Shown: positions 1 to 9,065 of the stretch, piece after piece
Layout of the letters: every line of letters begins with the position of its first letter
How positions within the stretch are numbered: position 1 is the stretch's first letter
DNA from: Leptospira langatensis
Lineage (GTDB): Bacteria; Spirochaetota; Leptospiria; Leptospirales; Leptospiraceae
Direction: 5' to 3'
Assembly (NCBI RefSeq): GCF_004770615.1
Contig: NZ_RQER01000005.1
Span: 62,001-126,000 of the forward strand
DNA: 64,000 nt
Notes under the pieces: model-generated
The model's database searches: none
What the model was told of the DNA's origin: nothing
What the model saw: only the letters and a program-made list of their open reading frames with translations
Program-made: the position numbers and the translations under genes

Positions 1-1
1 G

Positions 2-253
2 AAAAAGGATTATTTTCTATCGATCGGGGATCCCGGAAAGATCGATCCTAAAAAGGTCCTTCGTAGGATCCGATACGAACATCCTTTATTTCACGTGGGT
101 TCTTTAAAGGCGCAAGAGCGATTATCGGAGCTGAACGCAAAGGGCCCCGTCTATTTTTGCGGCAGCTATTTTAGATATGGATTTCATGAAGATGGGCTTT
201 GGTCCGCGAGAAATCTGTCCGAGCAATTACTTGGTAAAAAGGTATGGGACTAA
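2..253 (+). CDS. FAD-dependent amine-oxidase-like oxidoreductase, C-terminal end (partial)
   Basis: An open frame enters from the left edge and ends at TAA 251-253, giving about 83 residues. The end contains FCGSYFRYGFHEDG, the kind of FAD-contacting C-terminal segment seen in NAD(P)/FAD-dependent amine oxidase-like proteins, where the isoalloxazine-binding Gly and an aromatic pair lie near the C-terminus. The stop overlaps the start of the DUF1365 gene by ten bases, so the two are translationally coupled. In many bacteria such an oxidoreductase sits directly before DUF1365 and a cyclopropane synthase gene, and that context supports a role in fatty-acid modification. The N-terminal dinucleotide-binding fold is outside the window. 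Confidence 0.75.
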   Translation, partial: KKDYFLSIGDPGKIDPKKVLRRIRYEHPLFHVGSLKAQERLSELNAKGPVYFCGSYFRYGFHEDGLWSARNLSEQLLGKKVWD

Positions 254-1026
254 ATTCCAAGATCATAGAAGCCAAGGTAATGCATGACAGAAGCGTTCCG
301 AAACGAAATCGCTTTCGGTACGGGATCTTTACCTTTCTACTGGATCTGGACGAGTTGGACGTACTGAACGATCGTTCGCTTTTGTTTGGAAAGAATAAAT
401 TTCGGACCTTCTCCTTTTATGATTCAGACCATTTGTCTTTTGGAAAAGAGGGTCTCAAGGAAAATTTTTTAGAGTACATTCGGGGACAGGGAGTCAAAGA
501 AAAGGTAGAAAAGGTTACGCTAATCACCAACCTGAGAGTCTTCGGTTACGTCTTCAATCCCGTCTCCTTCTACTTTGCAGAAGGGCCGAATGGAGATCCG
601 GTCTGCGCTCTCGCAGAGGTTGGCAATACGTTCGGAGAAATGAAATTGTACTTCCTGGGAAAAGAATCCCTGGAACAAAAAGGATTTCGAAAGAGAGAAG
701 AGAAGTTCTTTTACGTTTCTCCCTTTGTTAGTTTGGATTCGGAGTTTGATTTTTATTTAAATCCTCCTTCCGGAGAAAGGATCAATTTACGCATCGACGC
801 CTTCGAAAAAGGAGAGAGGGTGATGGTGACTACGTATACCGGAAAGGCGCGAGAACTAACCGATCCGAATTTGTTATGGATGTTCTTTAAGTATCCCTTC
901 GTGACTTTGAGGGTGATCGGACTTATCCATTGGCAGGCTTTCCTTCTTTACCTAAAAAAGATCCCCTTTATCAAAAAAGATGATGGGCAAGATCAACAAA
1001 GAGGATTGCATCTTGGAAGGCGATAA
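244..1026 (+). CDS. DUF1365 family protein
   Basis: The 260-residue product begins MGLNSKIIEAKVMHDRSVPK and carries the DUF1365 hallmarks: an early VMHDR-like segment followed by a basic FRYGIF block, and a central NPVSFYF motif near residue 107. No signal peptide is visible. The biochemical activity of the family is not established. The genes on either side are an FAD oxidoreductase and a cyclopropane-fatty-acyl-phospholipid synthase homologue, the usual partnership of this family, so a role in modifying unsaturated acyl chains is inferred. The start overlaps the upstream stop and the end overlaps the next gene by 47 bases. Confidence 0.85.
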   Translation: MGLNSKIIEAKVMHDRSVPKRNRFRYGIFTFLLDLDELDVLNDRSLLFGKNKFRTFSFYDSDHLSFGKEGLKENFLEYIRGQGVKEKVEKVTLITNLRVFGYVFNPVSFYFAEGPNGDPVCALAEVGNTFGEMKLYFLGKESLEQKGFRKREEKFFYVSPFVSLDSEFDFYLNPPSGERINLRIDAFEKGERVMVTTYTGKARELTDPNLLWMFFKYPFVTLRVIGLIHWQAFLLYLKKIPFIKKDDGQDQQRGLHLGRR

Positions 1027-2311
1027 TCTAGTAAAAGTAGAAACATTACAAGGATCGACTAGTTCTGCAATTGGAGGATATCGTTTTTATGAAAGGATAT
1101 TCTTTGCAGCTTTATCACGAATGCAAAGAGGCTCCCTTCGGATCTTATTTCCTGATGGAGAACAAAGATATTTAGGGGATCCTAATTCTTCCGAGGCTTC
1201 CGAATTTCACCACGCTATCATTCAAGTAAAAGACAGAAGATTCTTTAAAAGATTGGTTCTCTACGGAGATATAGGTCTCGCGGAATCGTATATGGACGGG
1301 GACTGGGATACGGATGATATTAGAGCTATCATTTGCTGGTTTCTTTTGAACGTGGAAGAGGCGCCTTCTGTTAGCGGGTCTCAAAAAAGCTTTTTGCATC
1401 TTGCCTTCATGAATCTGGGAAATCGTCTTCTTCATTTATTTAGGAGCAATTCTCTCAGAGGAAGTAAGAAGAATATAGTGGAACACTATGACCTAGGAAA
1501 CGAGTTCTATAAGAAGTTCTTGGATCCTAGCATGACGTATTCCTGTGCTTATTTTCAGGAAATGGATCGTAGCCTAGAAGAGGCTCAGATTGCAAAGATA
1601 GAGAACCTATGCAAGAAGTTAAGGCTAAAGTCGTCGGATCATCTCTTGGAGATAGGAACGGGTTGGGGCGCCTTCTCCACATACGCCGCATCTAAATACG
1701 GATGCAAGGTTACTTCCTATACGATTTCTGAAGAGCAGTATAAATTTGCTGTAGAAAAGATCAAAAGCATGGGCTTAGAAGATCGGATCGAAGTGAGACT
1801 GAAAGACTATAGAAAGGTCGAAGGTTCTTACGATAAGATCGTTACCGTGGAGATGTTGGAAGCGGTAGGCCACGAATACTTCGAGGATTTTTTCTCTATG
1901 TGCAACCGTGTGTTGAAAAAGGACGGGTTGATGGCACACCAGATCATTACTTGTCCGGATCCTAGATATGATTCCTTTAGAAAAGGTATAGACTTTATTC
2001 AGAAGCATATTTTTCCGGGATCGCTTCTTCCTTCGATCGCACGTATCAATCAGGCAGTGAATCGGACGAGTGATATGTTCCTATTCGAGTTAGAGGATAT
2101 AGGTCGTAATTACGATAAGACCCTGATGAGCTGGCAGAAAGGATTCGAAGAGAATCTTTTCTCTATCAGAGATATGGGTTATAGCGAATCGTTTATCAGA
2201 AAATGGAGATATTACTTTTCATATTGCGCGGCTGCGTTTTATATGCGTAATATCAGCGTAGTACAGGTCGTGTATACTCGACCAAATAATCGCGGGCTGA
2301 ATCCTCTGTGA
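980..2311 (+). CDS. Cyclopropane-fatty-acyl-phospholipid synthase family SAM methyltransferase
   Basis: This 443-residue protein has the full CFA synthase layout. There is an N-terminal lipid-binding domain, the YDLGNEFY segment at about residues 170-177, MTYSCAYF at 185-192, and the SAM-binding motif LEIGTGWG at 223-230. E293-G-type and HQIITC segments follow. Family members transfer a methylene group from S-adenosylmethionine to a cis double bond of a membrane phospholipid acyl chain. The start at 980 (or the adjacent ATG at 983) lies inside the DUF1365 gene and has no strong ribosome binding site, so the true start could be slightly downstream. Product specificity (cyclopropane or methylated chain) cannot be read from sequence. 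Confidence 0.9.
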   Translation: MMGKINKEDCILEGDNLVKVETLQGSTSSAIGGYRFYERIFFAALSRMQRGSLRILFPDGEQRYLGDPNSSEASEFHHAIIQVKDRRFFKRLVLYGDIGLAESYMDGDWDTDDIRAIICWFLLNVEEAPSVSGSQKSFLHLAFMNLGNRLLHLFRSNSLRGSKKNIVEHYDLGNEFYKKFLDPSMTYSCAYFQEMDRSLEEAQIAKIENLCKKLRLKSSDHLLEIGTGWGAFSTYAASKYGCKVTSYTISEEQYKFAVEKIKSMGLEDRIEVRLKDYRKVEGSYDKIVTVEMLEAVGHEYFEDFFSMCNRVLKKDGLMAHQIITCPDPRYDSFRKGIDFIQKHIFPGSLLPSIARINQAVNRTSDMFLFELEDIGRNYDKTLMSWQKGFEENLFSIRDMGYSESFIRKWRYYFSYCAAAFYMRNISVVQVVYTRPNNRGLNPL

Positions 2312-2796
2312 TCGACTCAGAAACTCAAAAGAAAGAAACCAAGCCTTCCTTCCTTGCAAAAGCAAAGGATCGTATTCTAGAAGAATTGAAGACAGGCACC
2401 AGTCCGGAAAAGATCGCACTTTCCTTGGCTCTGGGTGCTGCCATTGGGGTCTTTCCGGTTATCGGGACTACCATGGCATTATGTGCGGTACTAGGTTTTC
2501 TTTTAAGACTGAATCCTGTGTCCATTCAGATCGCAAATTACGCTGCATATCCATTTCAAGTTTTTCTAATCATTCCTTTCTTAAGATTGGGATCCTATCT
2601 TCTCGGAAAAGAGATCGATCTTGGTTGGGCATATCGATTGGCAGAAGGAGATACCTCCCAAGTGATCGATGGCCTTTCTCGTTCGGCAGGTTATGCGGTC
2701 TTAGGTTGGACAAGCACCGTGCCTTTGGCCGCGTTTTTATCATATTTTTTGTTCCTTCTCCTAATCAGAAAAGTGAACGGCATCATTCGAAAATAA
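2308..2796 (+). CDS. DUF2062 membrane protein
   Basis: This 162-residue protein starts with GTG at 2308, overlapping the previous stop by four bases. It has an LSLALGAAIGVFPVIGTT segment followed by hydrophobic stretches around residues 50-85 and 130-155, typical of DUF2062 membrane proteins. The function of this family is not known. Its place between two CFA-type methyltransferases suggests it belongs to the same lipid operon, possibly helping at the membrane. This is inference from context only. Confidence 0.8.
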   Translation: MIDSETQKKETKPSFLAKAKDRILEELKTGTSPEKIALSLALGAAIGVFPVIGTTMALCAVLGFLLRLNPVSIQIANYAAYPFQVFLIIPFLRLGSYLLGKEIDLGWAYRLAEGDTSQVIDGLSRSAGYAVLGWTSTVPLAAFLSYFLFLLLIRKVNGIIRK

Positions 2797-2814
2797 ATCG
2801 GACCGGAGAGTTCT

Positions 2815-3606
2815 ATGTACGAAAAAGCCCTATCTTTGATGTTCACAGCCTGGGTAGTCGTTTTTTTTCTAATGAGTCTTCTTTGGTTGATCGGAAAGAT
2901 CATCCACAATTACGCGATCGTAGACGTTGGTTGGGGACTTTGTATCTCCACGATAGCCATCGTTTACTTTCTTCTTGGAGACGCTTACTCTGTTAGAAAG
3001 GCCATCTTTGCCTTCATGGCAACGGTTTGGGGTTGGAGACTTTCTTATTTTATATTTACGACCCGTGTCTTAAGCGGACATGAGGATGCAAGATACGCCG
3101 CCTTCCGTAAGGATTACGGGGATAAGGTAGATATAAAATTCTTCACGAATGTATTTCAGTTCCAAGGGGTCCTAGGAGTTCTCTTGAGCCTTCCGTTTTT
3201 ATTCCCTGCCCTTAACCCTTCCGTTGTGACTGAGCCTTTAGAGATCGTCGGACTGATATTGTTTACATTGGGGCTACTCGGGGAATCGGTTGCAGATTTT
3301 CAATTAGCCGAGTTCAAGGCAGATCCGACAAACCAAGGCAAGGTCTGCGATGAAGGACTCTGGAAGTATAGTAGACATCCTAATTATTTCTTTGAATGGA
3401 TAATTTGGATCTCCTTCGGACTCGTCTCTCTGGCGTCACCTTGGGGATGGATCGGATTAATTTCTCCTTTCATTATGTACATTCTTCTTACCAAGATCAC
3501 CGGAGTTCCATTGAACGAAGTTGGTCAATTGAGATCCAAAGGAAGACTATATGAAGAATATAAGTCCAAGACCAGCTCTTTCTTCCCTTGGTTCCCTAAG
3601 AAATAA
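2815..3606 (+). CDS. DUF1295 steroid 5-alpha-reductase-like membrane protein
   Basis: The 263-residue protein is strongly hydrophobic, with about six or seven predicted membrane segments. The C-terminal third holds the conserved GLWKYSRHPNYFFEW motif, diagnostic of DUF1295 and the related steroid 5-alpha-reductase/isoprenylcysteine methyltransferase fold, where it contributes to NADPH or cofactor binding. The gene lies 18 bases after DUF2062 and 30 bases before the second CFA-like gene. DUF1295 genes commonly accompany cfa and DUF1365 genes, so a redox step on lipid acyl chains is a reasonable inference. The exact substrate is unknown. Confidence 0.85.
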   Translation: MYEKALSLMFTAWVVVFFLMSLLWLIGKIIHNYAIVDVGWGLCISTIAIVYFLLGDAYSVRKAIFAFMATVWGWRLSYFIFTTRVLSGHEDARYAAFRKDYGDKVDIKFFTNVFQFQGVLGVLLSLPFLFPALNPSVVTEPLEIVGLILFTLGLLGESVADFQLAEFKADPTNQGKVCDEGLWKYSRHPNYFFEWIIWISFGLVSLASPWGWIGLISPFIMYILLTKITGVPLNEVGQLRSKGRLYEEYKSKTSSFFPWFPKK

Positions 3607-3636
3607 GTCCATTAGAAATATGGAAAGGACTGATCT

Positions 3637-4668
3637 ATGAGACTTATTTATTCCTTAATGGAAAAAGATCTATTTCCGGACTGGCTAATCCGATTTAGGA
3701 TACGTCAACTTCTTCGCTTACGATTGAAAGAAGAGGAGAAGGGGAACTTAGAGGCGAACCAAGAGCATTTGATCGCGTATGTGAATTCTCTCAAGAAATC
3801 TCCGATCGCGGTCCATACTTCCGCTGCGAACGAGCAACATTACGAAGTCCCTGCGGCCTTCTTTCGTTTAGTAATGGGAAAGCATATGAAGTACAGTTGC
3901 GGGCTCTGGACTTCTCCCGATGTCAGTTTTGATGAATCCGAAAGGGCCATGCTGCAACTGAGCTGTGATCGCGCCAAATTAGAAAATGGGATGAGCGTTT
4001 TGGATCTAGGCTGCGGCTGGGGCTCTCTATCCTTGTATATCGCAGAGAATTATCCGAAATGCAAGGTCACGGGAGTTTCCAATTCAAAGAGCCAAAAAGC
4101 ATTCATAGATTCAGAGGCAAAGAAAAGAGGTTTAAAAAACCTGAATATTTTGACCATGGATATGAACGTATTCAAAACAAGCCTTAAGTTTGATCGGATC
4201 CTTTCCGTAGAAATGCTCGAGCATATGAAGAACTACGAGCTTCTTTTTGAAAGACTATCGGGTTTCCTAAAACCGAAGGGCTTATTCTTCGTTCATATAT
4301 TTACGCATAAAAAGTATGCCTATCCGTTTGAGGTGGTGGATGATACGGATTGGATGGCCAAGTATTTCTTTACGGGAGGGCAGATGCCTTCTCATGATCT
4401 TCTTCTATACTTTCAAAAAGATTTCTTGATCCAAGACCAATGGGTAGTGAACGGCAAGAATTATGCGCTTACCTCGGAAGCCTGGCTTGCAAATCAATAT
4501 AAGAACAAGGATGAGGTAATGAGGATCCTTGCGGATACATATGGAAAAGATCAAGCGATCAAATGGTTCGTGTACTGGAAAGTCTTCTTTATGGCCTGCG
4601 CAGAATTATGGAAATATAATAAAGGAGAAGAATGGATCGTCTCCCATTATCTCTTTCGTAAAAGGTAG
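3637..4668 (+). CDS. Second cyclopropane-synthase-like SAM methyltransferase
   Basis: This 343-residue protein belongs to the shorter CFA-like methyltransferase group. It has QHYEVPAAFF at about residues 67-76, a substrate-entry segment KYSCGLW, and the SAM motif LDLGCGWGS at 122-130. A C-terminal helical part rich in Trp and Lys follows. It lacks the full N-terminal domain of classical CFA synthase, so it is a paralogue of a different subfamily and not a copy of the first one. It probably methylates a lipid acyl chain or other hydrophobic substrate. It ends the plus-strand lipid operon, and the convergent TetR gene begins 70 bases further on. Confidence 0.85.
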   Translation: MRLIYSLMEKDLFPDWLIRFRIRQLLRLRLKEEEKGNLEANQEHLIAYVNSLKKSPIAVHTSAANEQHYEVPAAFFRLVMGKHMKYSCGLWTSPDVSFDESERAMLQLSCDRAKLENGMSVLDLGCGWGSLSLYIAENYPKCKVTGVSNSKSQKAFIDSEAKKRGLKNLNILTMDMNVFKTSLKFDRILSVEMLEHMKNYELLFERLSGFLKPKGLFFVHIFTHKKYAYPFEVVDDTDWMAKYFFTGGQMPSHDLLLYFQKDFLIQDQWVVNGKNYALTSEAWLANQYKNKDEVMRILADTYGKDQAIKWFVYWKVFFMACAELWKYNKGEEWIVSHYLFRKR

Positions 4669-4738
4669 TATAAATAGAGGTTATCTATTCTCGAGAAAAC
4701 TAGAATGGGTTGTGTATTCCTGCGATTCGATCCGCAAA

Positions 4739-5359
4739 CTAGGCTTTCAATCCGGTGTATAAGAACTGGATCAGGTCCTTAGTGATCTTTCTTGCCTGCG
4801 TTATCTCGATACCTCGGAACATCATCTGCTGGCCTGATAATAATACCGCGACTCCATGAGCCATTGTCCAAGCAGAGGTGGCTACTTTTTCCGCATTTCC
4901 TTCCGGGATCAACTTTGTTTTTTGGCAATCTTTGATTATCTCAACGATGATCTGAAATGTTTCGTCCTCGGTTTTGATTAGAGAATCGTATTTTAAATGG
5001 CTTTCGATCTGGTTTCCGTACATGATGCGGAATAAATCGGGGTTCTCTAATGCGAATTCCACATAGGAAACTCCGGATTCCCGAAATAGAAGTAGGGGTC
5101 TCTTCTTGTATTTTACTCTTAGTTTCTTTTGTCTTTCTGCAAGTAATCTAAACCCCTCTTCTGCGATATCCGCATATAAGGATTCCAGATCCGGATAATG
5201 TCGATAGGGGGCGGATTGGCTAACTCCCGCTAGGGTTGCGGCTTTTCTGAGGCTGAGCGCCTTGTATCCTTCTTCCTTTAAGATCCTAATGGATGCGTCT
5301 ATTAAGGCCCTTTTTAGGTCTCCGTGGTGGTAGGAATTTTTTTCCGGTGGATTTTTCAT
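4739..5359 (-). CDS. TetR/AcrR family transcriptional regulator
   Basis: The protein has an N-terminal helix-turn-helix with RKAATLAGVSQSAPYRHYPD, the classic TetR recognition helix ending in the YRHF-like motif, and a helical C-terminal ligand domain, 206 residues in all. I place the start at the ATG at 5359, because longer upstream starts would run into the promoter and the palindrome at 5400-5420. The gene is divergent from the CrtI-like oxidoreductase, and the palindrome between them is its likely operator. It probably represses itself and the oxidoreductase. The ligand is unknown, but the context suggests a lipid or other hydrophobic compound. Confidence 0.9.
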   Translation of the reverse strand: MKNPPEKNSYHHGDLKRALIDASIRILKEEGYKALSLRKAATLAGVSQSAPYRHYPDLESLYADIAEEGFRLLAERQKKLRVKYKKRPLLLFRESGVSYVEFALENPDLFRIMYGNQIESHLKYDSLIKTEDETFQIIVEIIKDCQKTKLIPEGNAEKVATSAWTMAHGVAVLLSGQQMMFRGIEITQARKITKDLIQFLYTGLKA

Positions 5360-5399
5360 GTTGACAGTTATTACATCTACGGCATTGATTAACTTATTC

Positions 5400-5420
5400 A
5401 ATGTGTTCAGTGTTCACATT
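5400..5420. promoter_or_regulatory. Probable TetR operator palindrome
   Basis: AATGTG and CACATT form a perfect six-base inverted repeat separated by nine bases, between the divergent tetR-like and oxidoreductase genes. The interior also repeats TGTTCA directly. TetR repressors normally bind such sites in the divergent intergenic region. Binding by the adjacent regulator is inferred. Confidence 0.6.
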
Positions 5421-5443
5421 AAAAAAGTCTCGAGGTTTTGTCA

Positions 5444-7027
5444 ATGAATATAGATCAGATAGACGACCAATATGATATCATCTTCATCGGTTCAGGGATG
5501 GGGAGTCTTTGCACCGCCAGCCTTTTGGTCCAACATGCCGGCAAGAAAGTCCTAGTCTTAGAAAAGCATTTCCAGCCCGGAGGATTCACTCATGAATTCC
5601 AGAGAAAGCAGGGCAAGTATCATTGGGATGTGGGCATTCATTACGTAGGCGATATGCATGAGGGAGGTCTTTGCAGAAGGATCTCGGATAAGATTACCCG
5701 AGGACAACTCGCTTGGAAAAGATTGCCTGAACCATTTGAACGCTTGGTCTTTCCTTCTAGAAACTTTGATATCTACGGCGATCCGGAAAAATTCAAATCG
5801 GATCTGATCAGCCAATTCCCGGAGGAAGAGGAAGCCATAGAGAAATATCTCAAGGATATCAAACGGACCTCCGCGCTTTTCGGAAAGGCGATCATGATGA
5901 GGCTTTCTCCTCCGCCTTTAGATTCGCTGACCGGACTTTTGGGAGAAGGGAACGTGGTAACTCTCAAGGATTACTTCGATAAGAATTTCAAGAGCGATGA
6001 ACTGAAGGGAATTCTCGCTGCACAGTGGGGAGATTACGGTCTTCCTCCTTCTAAAGTTGCTTTTGCGATGCATGCTACATTGGTTCAGCACTATATTAAC
6101 GGTGGTTATTATCCGATAGGAGGCGCCGGTAAGATCTTCGATACGATAGAGCCTATCCTACAAGAAAAGGGCGGGGCAGTGCTTTCTTCCGTAGAAGTGA
6201 AGGAGATATTGATCCAGGACGGAAAAGTTGCCGGAGTCAAGGCAAAGGCACTGAGAGGAGAAGGTCATGAAAGAGACTTCTTCGCGCCGATCGTGATCTC
6301 TTGTGCGGGAGCTTATCCTACGTATACTAAATTGATCCCGGATACCTATCCCATCGCTTTCAGAAAGGATCTAAAAGATTTTTATAATAGAGAAAGAATG
6401 ACTACAAGTATCTGCCTCTATCTCGGTCTTTCCGAGAGTCCGGCAAAGCTTGGTTTTAAAGGAGAGAATTATTGGATCTTCTCTTCCAGCGATCACGATA
6501 AGAATTTTTCCGAAAGGAACGATTGGTTTTCCGATACTGGAGAGATCCCGAATCTCTATCTTTCCTTTCCGAGCCTAAAAAATCCGGAGGCCAAGTCCCA
6601 TACCATGGACGTGATCACCTTTACGGATTATTCTAATTTTGCGGAATGGAAGGACGAACCTTGGAAGAAGAGGGGAGAAGATTATAAAAATCTAAAGGAG
6701 AAGATCGTCAATCGTATCCTTTCCACTTTGGAGCAGAGATTCCCAGGTCTTTCCAAGATGGTAGAATTCTCCGAACTTTCTACTCCGATTACGAATGAAC
6801 ATTTTACTTCCCATCCGGACGGAGCGATCTACGGCCTGGCCTGTGTTCCTGAAAGATATAAGAAGGAAAAATGTCCTTGGTTCGATGTCAGAACTCCAGT
6901 TGAAGGTTTGTATCTCACCGGTGCGGATGCCGCCTCTCCTGGAATTGCTGGCGCGATGATGGGTGGCTTGGCGGCGGCCCTGGCTGTGACCGGGAACGCG
7001 GATTTGCTGAGAGAGTTGAGGAATTAA
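5444..7027 (+). CDS. CrtI/retinol-saturase-like FAD oxidoreductase
   Basis: The 527-residue protein opens with a dinucleotide-binding fold, FIGSGMGSLCTASLL, then VLVLEKHFQPGG, the hallmark of phytoene desaturase and all-trans-retinol 13,14-reductase relatives. The C-terminal segment GLYLTGADAASPGIAGAMMGG is the second FAD-binding element of this family. The ATG at 5444 is preceded by GAGG at good spacing. Such enzymes saturate, desaturate or isomerise conjugated or isolated double bonds in lipids and terpenoids. No carotenoid genes lie nearby, and fatty-acid or sterol-like substrates are as likely. Expression is probably controlled by the divergent TetR. Confidence 0.85.
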   Translation: MNIDQIDDQYDIIFIGSGMGSLCTASLLVQHAGKKVLVLEKHFQPGGFTHEFQRKQGKYHWDVGIHYVGDMHEGGLCRRISDKITRGQLAWKRLPEPFERLVFPSRNFDIYGDPEKFKSDLISQFPEEEEAIEKYLKDIKRTSALFGKAIMMRLSPPPLDSLTGLLGEGNVVTLKDYFDKNFKSDELKGILAAQWGDYGLPPSKVAFAMHATLVQHYINGGYYPIGGAGKIFDTIEPILQEKGGAVLSSVEVKEILIQDGKVAGVKAKALRGEGHERDFFAPIVISCAGAYPTYTKLIPDTYPIAFRKDLKDFYNRERMTTSICLYLGLSESPAKLGFKGENYWIFSSSDHDKNFSERNDWFSDTGEIPNLYLSFPSLKNPEAKSHTMDVITFTDYSNFAEWKDEPWKKRGEDYKNLKEKIVNRILSTLEQRFPGLSKMVEFSELSTPITNEHFTSHPDGAIYGLACVPERYKKEKCPWFDVRTPVEGLYLTGADAASPGIAGAMMGGLAAALAVTGNADLLRELRN

Positions 7028-7036
7028 GAAATCTTA

Positions 7037-7780
7037 ATGAAAGAGATTTCTTTCTATACTACGAGCCTTCTTTTATCTCCTGTGCTTCTATGGCAAGGGC
7101 TGAAGGCTCGCAAAACAATTCCTCGTCTTCCGGATGCTTCCGGTCCTGATTTCGGGGAATTACCTGGTGCAGATCCGTTTTCACTCTTGGTCTTAGGAGA
7201 ATCTACCGTTGCAGGGGTAGGAATTCCGGATTATAAGAGTTCTTTGACCGGTCAGATCGCTTCCGTTCTCGGAAGTAAGAGTGGTCGAAAAATTCTTTGG
7301 AAAGCGATTGGAGAAAGTGGGATCACTTTGAAAGAGGCAAAGGAGAAGTTTGGATCTCGTTTGCCCGAATCTTCTCCAGACGCGATCGTAATTGCTTTGG
7401 GTGCGAATGACGTTGTGAAATTGAATACTCAGAAAAGATGGTCTTCTGAGCTGCAAGATCTGATCGATATTTGCAAAAGCAAGTATTCGGATACTCCTAT
7501 CTTTATCGCAGGTGTACCGCCGCTAGGAATTTTTCCGTCTTTGCCTTCGACCATGCGATTTGTTCTAGGATGGAAGGCGCGACTTTTGGACCAGGCTTCT
7601 TCTTATCTTTCAGCGAGACTAGAGAATGTATTTCATATTCCTATGAGAAAGCTCAGCTCCATTTCTGCTGAAGGGATCTTTTGTTCGGATGGGTTTCATC
7701 CTTCGATAAAAGGATGTTCTATTTGGGGAGAAGAGATCGCGGATTCTATTTTAACTGTGTATAACAAGCGATTTTTTTAG
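7037..7780 (+). CDS. SGNH/GDSL-family hydrolase
   Basis: This 247-residue protein starts nine bases after the oxidoreductase and is probably co-transcribed with it. It has the SGNH blocks in order: LLVLGESTVAGVG (nucleophile Ser of block I, with GES in place of GDS), an oxyanion Gly, ALGANDV (block III Asn), and SDGFHPS near the end, supplying the catalytic Asp and His. An N-terminal hydrophobic segment (residues 5-25) may anchor or export it. Family members are esterases or lipases of broad specificity. The pairing with a lipid-acting oxidoreductase under TetR control suggests acyl-ester turnover, which is inference. Confidence 0.85.
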   Translation: MKEISFYTTSLLLSPVLLWQGLKARKTIPRLPDASGPDFGELPGADPFSLLVLGESTVAGVGIPDYKSSLTGQIASVLGSKSGRKILWKAIGESGITLKEAKEKFGSRLPESSPDAIVIALGANDVVKLNTQKRWSSELQDLIDICKSKYSDTPIFIAGVPPLGIFPSLPSTMRFVLGWKARLLDQASSYLSARLENVFHIPMRKLSSISAEGIFCSDGFHPSIKGCSIWGEEIADSILTVYNKRFF

Positions 7781-7859
7781 GGAACAGTTCGGCAAAATTT
7801 CTACTATGCAATATTTGGATTTTCTGATATAGCGGGAACGCGAACCCACGGGCCACACC

Positions 7860-7881
7860 CCCCACCCAAGAAAGGGTGGGG
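7860..7881. terminator. GC-rich hairpin, possible terminator
   Basis: CCCCACCC and GGGTGGGG form a perfect eight-base stem with the six-base loop AAGAAA. It lies 79 bases after the hydrolase stop and about 100 bases before the end of the convergent nucleotidyltransferase gene. No T tract follows on either strand, so intrinsic termination is uncertain. It could also be a transcript-end stabiliser or a repeat element. Confidence 0.4.
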
Positions 7882-7982
7882 CTACCCTGCTAGCATTTGA
7901 TTTGAAATTTGACTTCACTTTGTTCAGTCACCCATTGGGAATCTCGCTTCCTATGGGTCGTTCGATTGGGCGGGACCCTTTC

Positions 7983-8738
7983 TCAGTAATTCAACTTAAG
8001 GATCCGAATTTCCTTTTCTTCGAATCGCAAAGTTTCTTTCAACTGATTGAATCTCTCCACGGAGAAATGAGAATCCGGAGATCTGAGTTCCTTCTTCAAT
8101 TTTAGGACTTCTTCGTAGAGATCCAGAAGTTCGAGAGTATTTCCTTTTGCCTCTTTAGCATAAAGGCTCTTGAACATGGTTCCTATGCGAGAAGGGATGT
8201 CCGAGTTTACGATCTCTGCAACGCCCAGATCCTCTATATGACGGAACATCCAATTCTGCAAATAAACCGCGAGGAGTCTTTCCATGCGGACCACGTCTTC
8301 CTTGGTGTTTCTTGGGACTATGCCCTTGTAGAATCTATAACGTTTTCTTAAATACTTTCCCGCACTCACTGAGTCGATCTGTTCGGACTTAAGTTTGTCC
8401 CATTCTTCTTTGATGATCGGGAAATATTCGGAGCCGAAATAAGGCTCTCCTAATTCGCAGATATGGATGGCTCCCGGATCATAACTCTTCATTCGAGTTC
8501 GGAACCCGTCCCAGTCCGCCGCCAGAAGATTGACCTGGCCTTGGGATTGCAATGGCTCCATGGCACGATTGATCTCGCGGATAAAATTCCCTTTGAGCTG
8601 GTCGGAAGGATCAGCCAACACTAGGAAATTGAAGTCGGAAGATTCGTCACCTTCTCCCCTTTGTCTTGAACCAAAAAAGATGAGTTCGAACGGCTTTAGG
8701 GAAGAGACGCTTGAGAGATTTTCTTTAATTCGTTCCAT
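7983..8738 (-). CDS. Nucleotidyltransferase-domain protein
   Basis: Residues near the N-terminus read FFGSRQRGEGDESSDFNFLV, matching the GSx(10)DxD-like catalytic signature of MNT-type and kanamycin nucleotidyltransferase-fold enzymes. The usual DxD pair is here D-F-N, so the second acidic metal ligand is replaced and activity is in doubt. The C-terminal half is helical and rich in Lys and Arg, and may be a HEPN-like or substrate-binding domain. I favour the ATG at 8738 (251 residues). A TTG at 8789 would give 268 residues and an eight-base overlap with the upstream small gene. The substrate is unknown. Confidence 0.75.
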   Translation of the reverse strand: MERIKENLSSVSSLKPFELIFFGSRQRGEGDESSDFNFLVLADPSDQLKGNFIREINRAMEPLQSQGQVNLLAADWDGFRTRMKSYDPGAIHICELGEPYFGSEYFPIIKEEWDKLKSEQIDSVSAGKYLRKRYRFYKGIVPRNTKEDVVRMERLLAVYLQNWMFRHIEDLGVAEIVNSDIPSRIGTMFKSLYAKEAKGNTLELLDLYEEVLKLKKELRSPDSHFSVERFNQLKETLRFEEKEIRILKLNY

Positions 8739-8781
8739 ATCTCGATTGTTCGACCGCGCGAAGGGAGAATTGGAAGTAAGA

Positions 8782-8988
8782 TTATTCAAAGAACAAACGC
8801 ATTCTGGAAAGATTTTCCAAAATAGCTTTGTAAGCCCGATCTCTATCTTCCGGGTCTCCGAATGGAAGCGATTTTACGTGGTTGAAGTCATGGTAGGTGA
8901 TCTCAATAGAGTTCGCCGTCAGATTCTTTTTAATGGAGGATATATAGTCCAAATTAATGACTTCCGTGTCCCCCAATTTCAGCCACAT
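8782..8988 (-). CDS. Small conserved-looking hypothetical protein (68 aa)
   Basis: A compact 68-residue open frame starts MWLKLGDTEVINLDYISSIK and ends with a helical LENLSRMRLFFE. Its short beta-rich start followed by an amphipathic helix looks like a real folded protein. It is not recognised by name. It lies directly upstream of the nucleotidyltransferase gene on the same strand and may be translated with it. There is no signal peptide or membrane segment. Confidence 0.6.
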   Translation of the reverse strand: MWLKLGDTEVINLDYISSIKKNLTANSIEITYHDFNHVKSLPFGDPEDRDRAYKAILENLSRMRLFFE

Positions 8989-9065
8989 TATTGCTTTTTC
9001 CCTGAGCCCTCGTCCCCGCCGGATAAAATACTTTCTCGGTACAATTCGGTCAAGAAAATACCCCT

